This document shows positions 1 through 6,558 of a stretch of 64,000 bases of DNA, one piece after another; position 1 is the stretch's first letter; every line of letters begins with the position of its first letter. A program made the position numbers and the translations under genes. The notes under the pieces are model-generated. The model had not been told where the DNA came from. It saw only the letters and a list, made by a program, of their open reading frames with translations, and ran no database searches. This DNA comes from Flavobacteriaceae bacterium PS02338 (GTDB taxonomy: Bacteria; Bacteroidota; Bacteroidia; Sphingobacteriales; Sphingobacteriaceae): the NCBI GenBank assembly GCA_029959615.1, contig JASCOD010000001.1, positions 558,001 to 622,000 on the forward strand. The letters are read 5' to 3'.

Positions 1-396
1 TTGATCATCTTCGACCAGAAAACGGTAAACTTCCAATCCAAGCATCATTCTATGTATGGAGATGCTTTCGAAGCTTTGATTGGAGCCATTTACCTAGACA
101 AGGGTTACGATTTCACAAAAAACCTTATTCTAAAGCGAATCATCAAGCCTTACGTAGACATTCATCATTTGGAAATTACGGAGACGAATTTTAAAAGTCG
201 CTTAATCGAATGGTGCCAACGCCAAGGTAAAGAAATTACTTTCGATGTAGTAGAAAACGGAGAAGGGGAAAGCACTAAACTATTTACCGTAAAAGTGATG
301 ATAGAAAACGAAAATTACGGTATTGGAAGAGATTACAACAAGAAAAACGCAGAAAAATTAGCTGCCGAAAAAGCCTGCGAAGCATTGGCTATTTAG
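1..396 (+). CDS. rnc: Ribonuclease III, C-terminal part (cut by window start)
   Basis: The reading frame is already open at base 1, so this is the 3' part of a gene whose start lies outside the window. The first 35 or so residues hold the end of the RNase III catalytic domain, including the GDAFEALIGAIYLDKG stretch with the conserved metal-binding Glu. Residues about 60-130 form a double-stranded RNA-binding domain (KSRLIEWCQ at its start, KKNAEKLAAEKACEAL at its end). The enzyme cuts double-stranded RNA during rRNA maturation and mRNA turnover. It converges with the gene at 449-1159 across a 52 bp gap. Identity is secure; the true start is not visible. Confidence 0.93.
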   Translation: MIIFDQKTVNFQSKHHSMYGDAFEALIGAIYLDKGYDFTKNLILKRIIKPYVDIHHLEITETNFKSRLIEWCQRQGKEITFDVVENGEGESTKLFTVKVMIENENYGIGRDYNKKNAEKLAAEKACEALAI

Positions 397-407
397 TTAG
401 CAATTAT

Positions 408-450
408 CAGCAAACAGTTTTTGATCCAAATCTTTTGCTGAGAACTGTTT
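408..450. terminator. Possible bidirectional terminator between convergent genes
   Basis: AAACAGTT (412-419) can pair with AACTGTTT (443-450). The overlapping CAGCAAA (408-414) can instead pair with TTTGCTG (434-440). The two folds exclude each other. The position between two convergent genes suits termination, but there is no clean T-run, so the call is weak. Confidence 0.3.
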
Positions 451-1159
451 ATGGTTTCTTCAAAGTATCACTGTATTTCTTATAAGACTCGTTAATCCAT
501 TTAATTGCATCATACACATTCCAATTCTTTGATTGTTCATAGCTAGGTCTATAGTTAACCAAAAAGTCTTCGAGCTCTTTTCCAGTTAAACCTGTTTGCT
601 GATTAATAGTTGATTTGTTAAAAAGTTGATCAACCTGACTGTCTTGCATTTCGGTTTGATACATCTTATTAAACCTTCTAGCCTGCCTAGGTGTTTTACC
701 AAAAAGTTCGTAGAATGCTGTAAGTGGCGTAAACAGAAAAGCCAACACAGGCGGCTTTCCTGCATGAAAAGAGCCTTTCCCCCTATAATCTTTCCTTATC
801 TCGTCTAAAGCCTGCTTCTTTGTTTGTCCGGTTATTACAACTTCATTTAGCGTAGCTCCCTTATTCAAATAAAGTACCAAATCTTTGTTGTTTCTAACGA
901 CAACCTCTAAATCGTTGAAATTTCTTTTTGTGACCAGCAAAGTATCGCCAATATTCGCTTTGATAGTGAAAAGACCTATATCGTTACTACCTGTAGCAAA
1001 ACCCGACTGTTTATTTTTAATTTCAGCTAAAGCAATCCTATTTTTTGATGCATACTCAAAAAGAACACCAGTAAGCGTGAAATTTTGCTGAGCGAACGCT
1101 GTGTTGACAGCGAATAGCACAACAGCTAAAGAAAATATCAGCCTTGCCTTAGTATACAT
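449..1159 (-). CDS. Secreted protein with carboxypeptidase-regulatory-like domain
   Basis: 236 residues. A signal peptide (about residues 1-23, ending AFAQQ) directs export. Residues about 27-110 resemble the CarboxypepD_reg-like beta-sandwich found at the N-terminus of many Bacteroidota outer-membrane proteins: a GVLFEYASKNRIALAEI start, and a NEVVITG stretch like the end of a SusC plug linker. The remainder is charged and mostly helical with no recognised catalytic motif. There is no TonB barrel, so it is a free-standing domain, probably periplasmic. It is divergent from the acyltransferase at 1230. Export is well supported; molecular function is unknown. Confidence 0.8.
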   Translation of the reverse strand: MYTKARLIFSLAVVLFAVNTAFAQQNFTLTGVLFEYASKNRIALAEIKNKQSGFATGSNDIGLFTIKANIGDTLLVTKRNFNDLEVVVRNNKDLVLYLNKGATLNEVVITGQTKKQALDEIRKDYRGKGSFHAGKPPVLAFLFTPLTAFYELFGKTPRQARRFNKMYQTEMQDSQVDQLFNKSTINQQTGLTGKELEDFLVNYRPSYEQSKNWNVYDAIKWINESYKKYSDTLKKP

Positions 1160-1229
1160 TGCAGCGTAATTTTATAATTTGTAAACTTAACAAATGTTTT
1201 GCTTGCACTAAGTTAAAAAAGGTTAATTC

Positions 1230-1967
1230 ATGAGAAAAGCATTATCAATTCTATATCTTATTTATGCAGCCATCATCTTCATCACATTGATGTTTGCGGC
1301 GTTACCTTTTGTACTTATTTTCTCTGCAATATTATCTATAGATACTGGTAAGCGATTTATTTTGACCGTACTAAGAACTTGGGCGTGGCTTTTTAGTTTA
1401 GTTAGCTGCTTTTGGGTAAAAACAAAAAGCAAGGATACTATCAATCGTTCCAAATCGCATATTTACGTAGGTAATCACGGCTCTTACTTAGATGCGATAG
1501 CTGTTTGTTTAAGCATTCCACAATATTTTAGTGCGTTGGGCAAAGTAGAAATGACCAAAGTCCCTGTATTTGGTTTAATTTACAAACGTATTGTGGTAAT
1601 GATAGACCGCAGCAGTAAAGAAAGTAGGGAACAATCTGTAACGCAACTGAAAAAAGACATCGCCAATGGGCAATCGATATTGATTTTTGCGGAAGGTACG
1701 ATGAACCAAACCGAAAAACCCTTGGCCGATTTTTACGACGGTGCTTTTCGTATTGCGATAGAAACCCAAACGCCGATTATTCCTTTTGTGATGATTAACA
1801 ACCGTAAATTGTTACCAAGGAAAAACCCATTGAAGATAAGACCAGGCGTAATTACCACTATTTTTTTGCCAGAAGTTAGTGTGGTTGGTTTAACGATGGA
1901 TGACGTTCCTACCTTGAAGAAGAAAGTTTATGATTTGATGGAAGAAGCGATTATAAACACCTGCTAA
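1230..1967 (+). CDS. 1-acyl-sn-glycerol-3-phosphate acyltransferase family (PlsC-like)
   Basis: 245 residues with an N-terminal hydrophobic region (residues about 5-60) for membrane attachment, followed by the PlsC fold. The acyltransferase HX4D motif is NHGSYLD (His83, Asp88), and the second signature is FAEGT (Glu155). Members transfer an acyl chain to lysophosphatidic acid or another lysophospholipid on the inner face of the cytoplasmic membrane. The length fits the family. Whether this is the essential PlsC or one of the paralogues common in Bacteroidota cannot be told here. It is single-gene by context, with a strong inverted repeat just after its stop. Confidence 0.9.
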   Translation: MRKALSILYLIYAAIIFITLMFAALPFVLIFSAILSIDTGKRFILTVLRTWAWLFSLVSCFWVKTKSKDTINRSKSHIYVGNHGSYLDAIAVCLSIPQYFSALGKVEMTKVPVFGLIYKRIVVMIDRSSKESREQSVTQLKKDIANGQSILIFAEGTMNQTEKPLADFYDGAFRIAIETQTPIIPFVMINNRKLLPRKNPLKIRPGVITTIFLPEVSVVGLTMDDVPTLKKKVYDLMEEAIINTC

Positions 1968-2013
1968 CTTTGTCAATCTTATCGAACTTATGCTCATTAA
2001 GATTGACAAAGTT
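1966..2013. repeat. Perfect 16-bp inverted repeat overlapping a stop codon
   Basis: AACTTTGTCAATCTTA (1966-1981) and TAAGATTGACAAAGTT (1998-2013) are exact reverse complements around a 16-nt loop. The left arm begins on the last two bases of the acyltransferase stop codon. No T-run follows, so a simple intrinsic terminator is less likely than a dispersed palindromic intergenic element, though it may protect or end the transcript. Confidence 0.6.
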
Positions 2014-2059
2014 TGTGCAATGAGCTGAACGTTTATTTTAGTATGGAAAATGAAACACT

Positions 2060-2160
2060 GGTTTTTGTTCATTAAATCTGATGGAAATGGCAGCCCCGAA
2101 GCATGAGGGCTATAATGGACAGCAGGACTGATGTTACCGAAGAACCAATGGCATTGTTTT
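2060..2160 (+). other. Candidate structured RNA or dispersed intergenic element
   Basis: This stretch contains AGCCC (2092-2096) pairing with GGGCT (2107-2111) around a CGAAGCATGA loop, followed by GGACAGCAGGACTG. The combination AGCCCCGA with a downstream GGAYAGCRGGA resembles, from memory, an element that recurs in Bacteroidota intergenic regions (Flavo-1 is one named motif of this kind). There is no coding potential. The assignment is tentative and was not tested against any covariance model. Confidence 0.3.
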
Positions 2161-2222
2161 TCTAAAATGATAGCTATAATCAAAACCTTAAGCCTTAACC
2201 TTTCAGCTAAAATCCTTTTTAC

Positions 2223-2230
2223 TATCTTTG
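2223..2230 (+). promoter_or_regulatory. Bacteroidota -7 box for yicC
   Basis: TATCTTTG matches the group's TAnnTTTG -7 consensus exactly and ends only 3 nt before the yicC ATG at 2234. The start of transcription would fall on or just inside the first codons, suggesting a leaderless or almost leaderless mRNA. No clear TTG -33 box is seen. Confidence 0.4.
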
Positions 2231-2233
2231 CAC

Positions 2234-3109
2234 ATGATAAAATCAATGACCGGCTTTGGCTTGGCTTCTACAGATCACGGAAGTGTGAAGTTTTCTGTAG
2301 AGATAAAATCTTTAAACTCGAAGTTTCTTGAGTTAGGTTTAAAAATTCCTAGAGCGTTTTCTGACAAAGAACTTTACCTGCGCAACCTTTGCAATAAGGC
2401 TATTGAGCGTGGTAAAGTAAGCATGGCAATTACGGTAGAGCGTAGCGAAGAATCTCAAAAAGGCGCTTCGATTAACGAAACCCTGCTAAAGAAATACTAC
2501 ACGCAGTTAGTTGAAGTCAACAAAAGTTTAGGCGCTGATATTTCGAACTTATTGCCATCGGTACTTAATTTACCAGAGGTGATTACCTACACCGAAGAAG
2601 AAGCTAGCGAAAGTGAATGGGAGGTTTTAGAAGCTACTTTTCAAAAGGCATTGAAGAATTTCGGTCAGTTTAGGGAAGATGAAGGAAAGGTATTAAAAAC
2701 TGATTTAGAACTTCGTATCAAAAATATTCTAAGCTTTTTTGCAGAGGTAGAGACGTTGGCTCCACAGAGAATTCCGCACATCAAAACTCGTTTAACTCAG
2801 TTTTTGGAAGATACGGTTGGTAAGGTTAATTACGACCAGAATCGCTTTGAGCAAGAACTGATTTACTACATTGATAAATTAGATATTACCGAGGAGCAAA
2901 CTCGTTTAAAAAGTCACTGCGATTACTTTGTTGCCACCTTAAAAGACAAAGACGCTAATGGTAAAAAGCTTGGTTTTATTTCGCAAGAGATTGGAAGAGA
3001 AATTAACACCATGGGCGCTAAAGCCAACGATGCACAAATACAGCAATTGGTGGTGGGTATGAAAGAAGAATTAGAAAAAATTAAAGAACAGTTACTTAAC
3101 GTACTATAA
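2234..3109 (+). CDS. yicC: YicC family endoribonuclease
   Basis: 291 residues from the ATG at 2234. An upstream TTG at 2228 would only add two residues, while the start MIKSMTGFG matches the conserved N-terminus of the family. The N-terminal YicC domain spans about residues 1-155 and the DUF1732 C-terminal domain about 205-291, ending in the usual EIGREINTMGAKAND and KEELEKIKEQ stretches. YicC proteins are cytoplasmic and have been shown in enterobacteria to cut RNA endonucleolytically. It sits directly before gmk, the classic neighbour order. The spacer to gmk is filled by AAGCTT-rich repeats. Confidence 0.93.
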   Translation: MIKSMTGFGLASTDHGSVKFSVEIKSLNSKFLELGLKIPRAFSDKELYLRNLCNKAIERGKVSMAITVERSEESQKGASINETLLKKYYTQLVEVNKSLGADISNLLPSVLNLPEVITYTEEEASESEWEVLEATFQKALKNFGQFREDEGKVLKTDLELRIKNILSFFAEVETLAPQRIPHIKTRLTQFLEDTVGKVNYDQNRFEQELIYYIDKLDITEEQTRLKSHCDYFVATLKDKDANGKKLGFISQEIGREINTMGAKANDAQIQQLVVGMKEELEKIKEQLLNVL

Positions 3110-3175
3110 GCATAAAGCTTAAGGCTTAAGGCATAAAGCTTTGAGCATTAAGCTTTGGGCTTTAAGCTCATAAAA
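3110..3175. repeat. AAGCTT-rich short tandem/palindromic repeat between yicC and gmk
   Basis: The whole 66-bp spacer is built from diverged units centred on the palindrome AAGCTT: TAAAGCTTAAGGC, TAAAGCTTTGAGC, TAAGCTTTGGGC and a partial TTTAAGCTC. Units alternate and can fold on one another. It encodes nothing and carries no obvious promoter. It looks like a dispersed low-complexity spacer element. Confidence 0.55.
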
Positions 3176-3745
3176 ATGAAACAAGGCAAACTTATTATAT
3201 TTTCGGCTCCATCTGGCGCTGGTAAAACTACTATCGTAAAACACTTATTGAGCAAGTATGATAATCTCAGTTTCTCGATTTCCGCGACTACCAGAGAGCT
3301 GCGTGGCGATGAAACCAACGAGAAAGATTACTACTTCATCAGTAAGGAAGAGTTTTTGCATAAAGTAGCACACCAAGAGTTTGTTGAATTTGAAGAGGTT
3401 TATAGTGGTACGTTTTATGGAACTTTGCGCTCTGAGATTGAGAGAATTTGGGAAAGTGGCAAGCATGTAATTTTTGATATAGATGTAGAAGGTGGTTTAC
3501 GCTTGAAACGCAAATTTGAGGATGACGCTTTGGCTATTTTCGTACAACCTCCTTCTTTAGAAATTTTAAAAGAACGTTTGGCAGGTAGAGGTACCGATAG
3601 TGAGGAGAAATTACAAGAACGTTATGCTAAAGCAGAAAAGGAATTAGCTTATGCTGATAAATTTGATGTGATCCTTAAAAATTTTGAGCTACAAACTGCT
3701 TGTTCAGAAGCAGAAAAATTAGTTGGAGAGTTTTTGAAGAAGTAA
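3176..3745 (+). CDS. gmk: Guanylate kinase
   Basis: 189 residues from the ATG at 3176. An in-frame TTG at 3155 lies inside the upstream repeat and is rejected. The P-loop SGAGKTT (Lys17) follows the initial beta strand. The GMP-binding region carries SATTRELRGDE and the YGT stretch, and VIFDIDVEGGLRLK is the Walker B region. It phosphorylates GMP to GDP with ATP, feeding GTP synthesis. Length and all motifs are normal. It follows yicC and precedes nadD, and the three may be co-transcribed. Confidence 0.97.
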   Translation: MKQGKLIIFSAPSGAGKTTIVKHLLSKYDNLSFSISATTRELRGDETNEKDYYFISKEEFLHKVAHQEFVEFEEVYSGTFYGTLRSEIERIWESGKHVIFDIDVEGGLRLKRKFEDDALAIFVQPPSLEILKERLAGRGTDSEEKLQERYAKAEKELAYADKFDVILKNFELQTACSEAEKLVGEFLKK

Positions 3746-3767
3746 AACAAATGGACTATCGCTTTAA

Positions 3768-3792
3768 GATTGCTTCGTACCTCGCAATGACG
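3768..3792. repeat. GATTGCTTCGTACCTCGCAA-type dispersed repeat
   Basis: The gmk-nadD spacer contains GATTGCTTCGTACCTCGCAA followed by TGACG. ATTGC pairs with GCAAT to give a short hairpin. From memory, closely similar strings recur in spacers of many unrelated bacterial genomes, so this is probably a dispersed repeat. There is only one copy in this window. Confidence 0.45.
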
Positions 3793-3806
3793 ATATTGCT
3801 TACAAA

Positions 3807-4376
3807 ATGATTGGTCTCTTTTTCGGTTCTTTCAATCCTATCCACATCGGCCATTTGGTAATTGCCAATTACATGGCTACTTACACCGAACTAAAAGAAG
3901 TTTGGTTTGTGGTGTCGCCTCATAATCCCTTAAAACAAAAAAGTGGGTTAGCAGATATGTACGATCGACTAGAAATGACTCGTTTAGCTATCGATAATGC
4001 TCCTCATTTAAAAGTGAGCGATATTGAATTTAAGTTACCACAGCCTTCTTATACCATAGATACTTTAACTCATCTCAAAGAAAAATATCCAGAAAGGGAT
4101 TTTGCCTTGATCATGGGAGCTGATAACCTAGCTTCCTTCAAAAAATGGAAGAACTACGAGATTCTATTGCAAAACCACAAGCTCTTTGTTTATCCAAGAC
4201 CAGGAATTGATTTAAGTGAATGGGAAAATCATCCATCGGTGATCATTACGGAAACCCCTCAAATGGAAATTTCTTCAACTTTTATCCGCAATGCGATAAA
4301 ACAAGAAAAAAGTATCCAATTTTTAGTACCTGATGCTGTAATAGATTTTATGGATAAAAAGAGTTTGTATAAGTAA
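3807..4376 (+). CDS. nadD: Nicotinate-nucleotide adenylyltransferase
   Basis: 189 residues. The nucleotidyltransferase signature GSFNPIHIGH (residues 7-16, with the HxGH-like H13-x-G15-H16) and the C-terminal ISSTFIR motif are both present. The middle holds the ADxxxxFxxW-type stretch GADNLASFKKW. It adenylates nicotinate mononucleotide to deamido-NAD in NAD synthesis. Size and motif spacing are those of NadD rather than CoaD. It follows gmk after a 61-bp spacer holding a dispersed repeat. Confidence 0.96.
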   Translation: MIGLFFGSFNPIHIGHLVIANYMATYTELKEVWFVVSPHNPLKQKSGLADMYDRLEMTRLAIDNAPHLKVSDIEFKLPQPSYTIDTLTHLKEKYPERDFALIMGADNLASFKKWKNYEILLQNHKLFVYPRPGIDLSEWENHPSVIITETPQMEISSTFIRNAIKQEKSIQFLVPDAVIDFMDKKSLYK

Positions 4377-4614
4377 ACGTTAAAAAATCATATAGTTCAA
4401 CTAGTTTGTAAGCCTATCTTAGGCTAAAATTTACGTAATCGCAAACACCCATTGATCTCATCCCACCTAAGTTGTTAACCAACACCTTTAGAGAAGGTCG
4501 TATCATCTTGACGGGTTCGATCAAAAAATAATGCCTTTGGTAGTGATATATTAGCATCTATGTAATATATTTGTTATAAGACTATTATTGACTATACCTT
4601 ACTTTATTTAATGA
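4377..4614 (+). promoter_or_regulatory. Upstream region and -7 box of the ECF sigma operon
   Basis: This 238-bp gap holds a short hairpin, AGCCTA (4411-4416) with TAGGCT (4420-4425), just after nadD. TATATTTG at 4566-4573 is an exact match to the Bacteroidota -7 box. A TTTG at 4536-4539 could serve as the -33 box, but at a longer spacing than usual (26 nt). The -7 box lies about 40 nt before the sigma-factor ATG, so the sigma gene probably has a housekeeping promoter rather than pure autoregulation. Confidence 0.4.
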
Positions 4615-5208
4615 ATGAGAGTTGATCATCCAACAGATGAAAAACTAATTACTAGATTAATAGCTAGTGATGTAGAAGCTTTTAAATTATTGTACAACAA
4701 TAATAAGGTGATGTTATTTGCCAACATTTTAAAGTTTGTCAAGGATTTTGATACTGCTTCAGATATTCTACAAGAAGTATTTACTGAAGTATGGAGAAAT
4801 AGATCAAAGTTAGATCCCGAAAAGCCATTTAAAAGCTTATTATTTCATGTTGCAAAGAATAAGGTTTATGATCATTTTAGAAAAGCTAGTAGAGACATCA
4901 AGCTACAAGAAAAGTTAATACAAAGCAACAAAGACCTAAAATACAAAAGCCTAGATCAAGAATATATTGCAACAGAAGATATAAAACGTTTAAATACTGA
5001 AATCGAAAATTTACCAGAAAAATGCAGGGAAGTATTTAGGCTGTGTAAATTAGAGGGAAGAAGTTACCAAGAGGTTTCGGATATTTTAAACATATCTACA
5101 GCCACTATAAACAATCATATTGTTAAAGCAACAAAACTCTTAAAAGAGAGATTAACGGATCAACCGCTACTATATAAAATAATTTTCTTTAGTTTTTTTC
5201 ATTTATAG
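4615..5208 (+). CDS. RNA polymerase ECF sigma-70 factor (FecI-like, Bacteroidota type)
   Basis: 197 residues. Region 2 (about residues 25-95) includes DTASDILQEVFTEVWRN, and region 4 (about 130-185) includes a helix-turn-helix, LEGRSYQEVSDILNISTATI. The start at 4615 is used because the ATG at 4611 in another frame stops at once. It directs RNA polymerase to selected promoters. The next gene is a FecR anti-sigma factor, followed by a SusC with an STN signalling domain, so it should be released when the outer-membrane transporter binds its substrate. The C-terminus ends in a hydrophobic, Phe-rich tail. Confidence 0.94.
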   Translation: MRVDHPTDEKLITRLIASDVEAFKLLYNNNKVMLFANILKFVKDFDTASDILQEVFTEVWRNRSKLDPEKPFKSLLFHVAKNKVYDHFRKASRDIKLQEKLIQSNKDLKYKSLDQEYIATEDIKRLNTEIENLPEKCREVFRLCKLEGRSYQEVSDILNISTATINNHIVKATKLLKERLTDQPLLYKIIFFSFFHL

Positions 5209-5260
5209 ATAGTTGGATTCTTGATTTCGTACGTATTCTAATAAATGCTTACGAAAAAAC

Positions 5261-6436
5261 ATGAATTCTACGTCCATATTAATTGAGAAGTATCTTAAAA
5301 ACCAATGCTCAGAAGAGGAAATTAAAGAATTATTGAGCTTTTTTGGAAAAGATACCAACGAAAACGAGCTAAAGGAACTTTTACTTTCCAAATTTAGCTC
5401 GGAACTTGATAATATATCACTTGACAAAATTAAAAGTAGCGATGCACTTAAGAATGCAGATAACTTTATTGCGAATAATATTACCCACAGTCGTAGTGTT
5501 CTAAAACGCTATAGCTTTATCAAATACGCAGCTGCTGTTGTCATTTTCTATATTGGGGGCTTGTTAGTTTATAACAAGTATTTTGAGCTTCCCAAAGAAC
5601 AACTTAAAGAAATAGTAGTGTCTAATGCCAAACCTGGCACAAATAGAGCTACACTTAAATTATCATCTGGTGAAAGCATTAGCTTAGGCGGTAATTCTCA
5701 AAGCAAGGAGTTGCCAACTCAAATCAGCAACCCTGAAAACGGCTTATTAGTTTATAAGGATGAAAACGATAATGCATTATTGCAGTCTATTAATGAACTT
5801 TCGACTCCAGCTGGGGGGAAATATGAGCTAGTATTAGCTGATGGTACGCGAGTAACCTTAAATTCGCTAAGCTCTTTAAAATATCCTCAACAATTTTCCG
5901 ATCATGAAAGAGTCGTTGAATTAACGGGAGAAGCTTATTTTGATGTTGTTAAAACAACGATTGCTGGAAAAAAAGTGCCTTTTTTAGTAAAAACAAGTAA
6001 ACAGACTATTGAAGTATTAGGCACTAAATTTAATATATCTTCCTATAATGACGATGCGCTGCAAAAAACAACCTTGATTTCTGGAAAAGTTAATGTTCTC
6101 AATCCTAAAACGGGAGAAAAATATGCTCTATTACCAGGACAGCAAGCTATTACCGATAATGCTGGCATTACTAATGTTAGCATAGCAAGTACAGAAAGTG
6201 CTATTTCTTGGGTTTCTGGAAATTTCATGTTTGAAGATGTTTACTTAAAAGACATTTTAAAACAGCTTGCCCGTTGGTATGATGTAAAGGTGGATTATAA
6301 TGATATCCCTAAAACACGCTATAACATTTTACTTTCAAGAAATGAAGACCTAAAAACTGTGTTGAAAATTTTAGAAGACGCAGGAAAAATAAAAATCAAC
6401 TTTTTCAACAATACGATCTCTATTAATAAACCATAA
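5261..6436 (+). CDS. FecR family anti-sigma factor (with DUF4974)
   Basis: 391 residues. The N-terminal about 85 residues are cytoplasmic and should hold the sigma factor. One membrane span follows (about residues 88-107, YAAAVVIFYIGGLLV). The periplasmic FecR domain covers about 185-290, with LADGTRVTLNSLSSLKYP and the VLGTKFNI signature. A DUF4974 domain lies at about 320-391. The protein relays substrate binding by the downstream SusC transducer to the ECF sigma factor encoded 52 bp upstream. Family and role follow from domain order; the actual signal is unknown. Confidence 0.95.
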   Translation: MNSTSILIEKYLKNQCSEEEIKELLSFFGKDTNENELKELLLSKFSSELDNISLDKIKSSDALKNADNFIANNITHSRSVLKRYSFIKYAAAVVIFYIGGLLVYNKYFELPKEQLKEIVVSNAKPGTNRATLKLSSGESISLGGNSQSKELPTQISNPENGLLVYKDENDNALLQSINELSTPAGGKYELVLADGTRVTLNSLSSLKYPQQFSDHERVVELTGEAYFDVVKTTIAGKKVPFLVKTSKQTIEVLGTKFNISSYNDDALQKTTLISGKVNVLNPKTGEKYALLPGQQAITDNAGITNVSIASTESAISWVSGNFMFEDVYLKDILKQLARWYDVKVDYNDIPKTRYNILLSRNEDLKTVLKILEDAGKIKINFFNNTISINKP

Positions 6437-6558
6437 TGCCTATGTAAACAACAAAGACCAAGAATTAAGTAAACCGATTATGCGCCAACATAACCGGTTT
6501 CAAATTAACAAACTTATCAATCGCAAACTAACAAGTTATACTTAACCTAAACAAAAGT

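Noticed and set aside
3155..3175. TTG start for gmk seven codons upstream
   Set aside because: It lies in the AAGCTT repeat array, and the conserved protein begins at the ATG at 3176 just before the P-loop strand.
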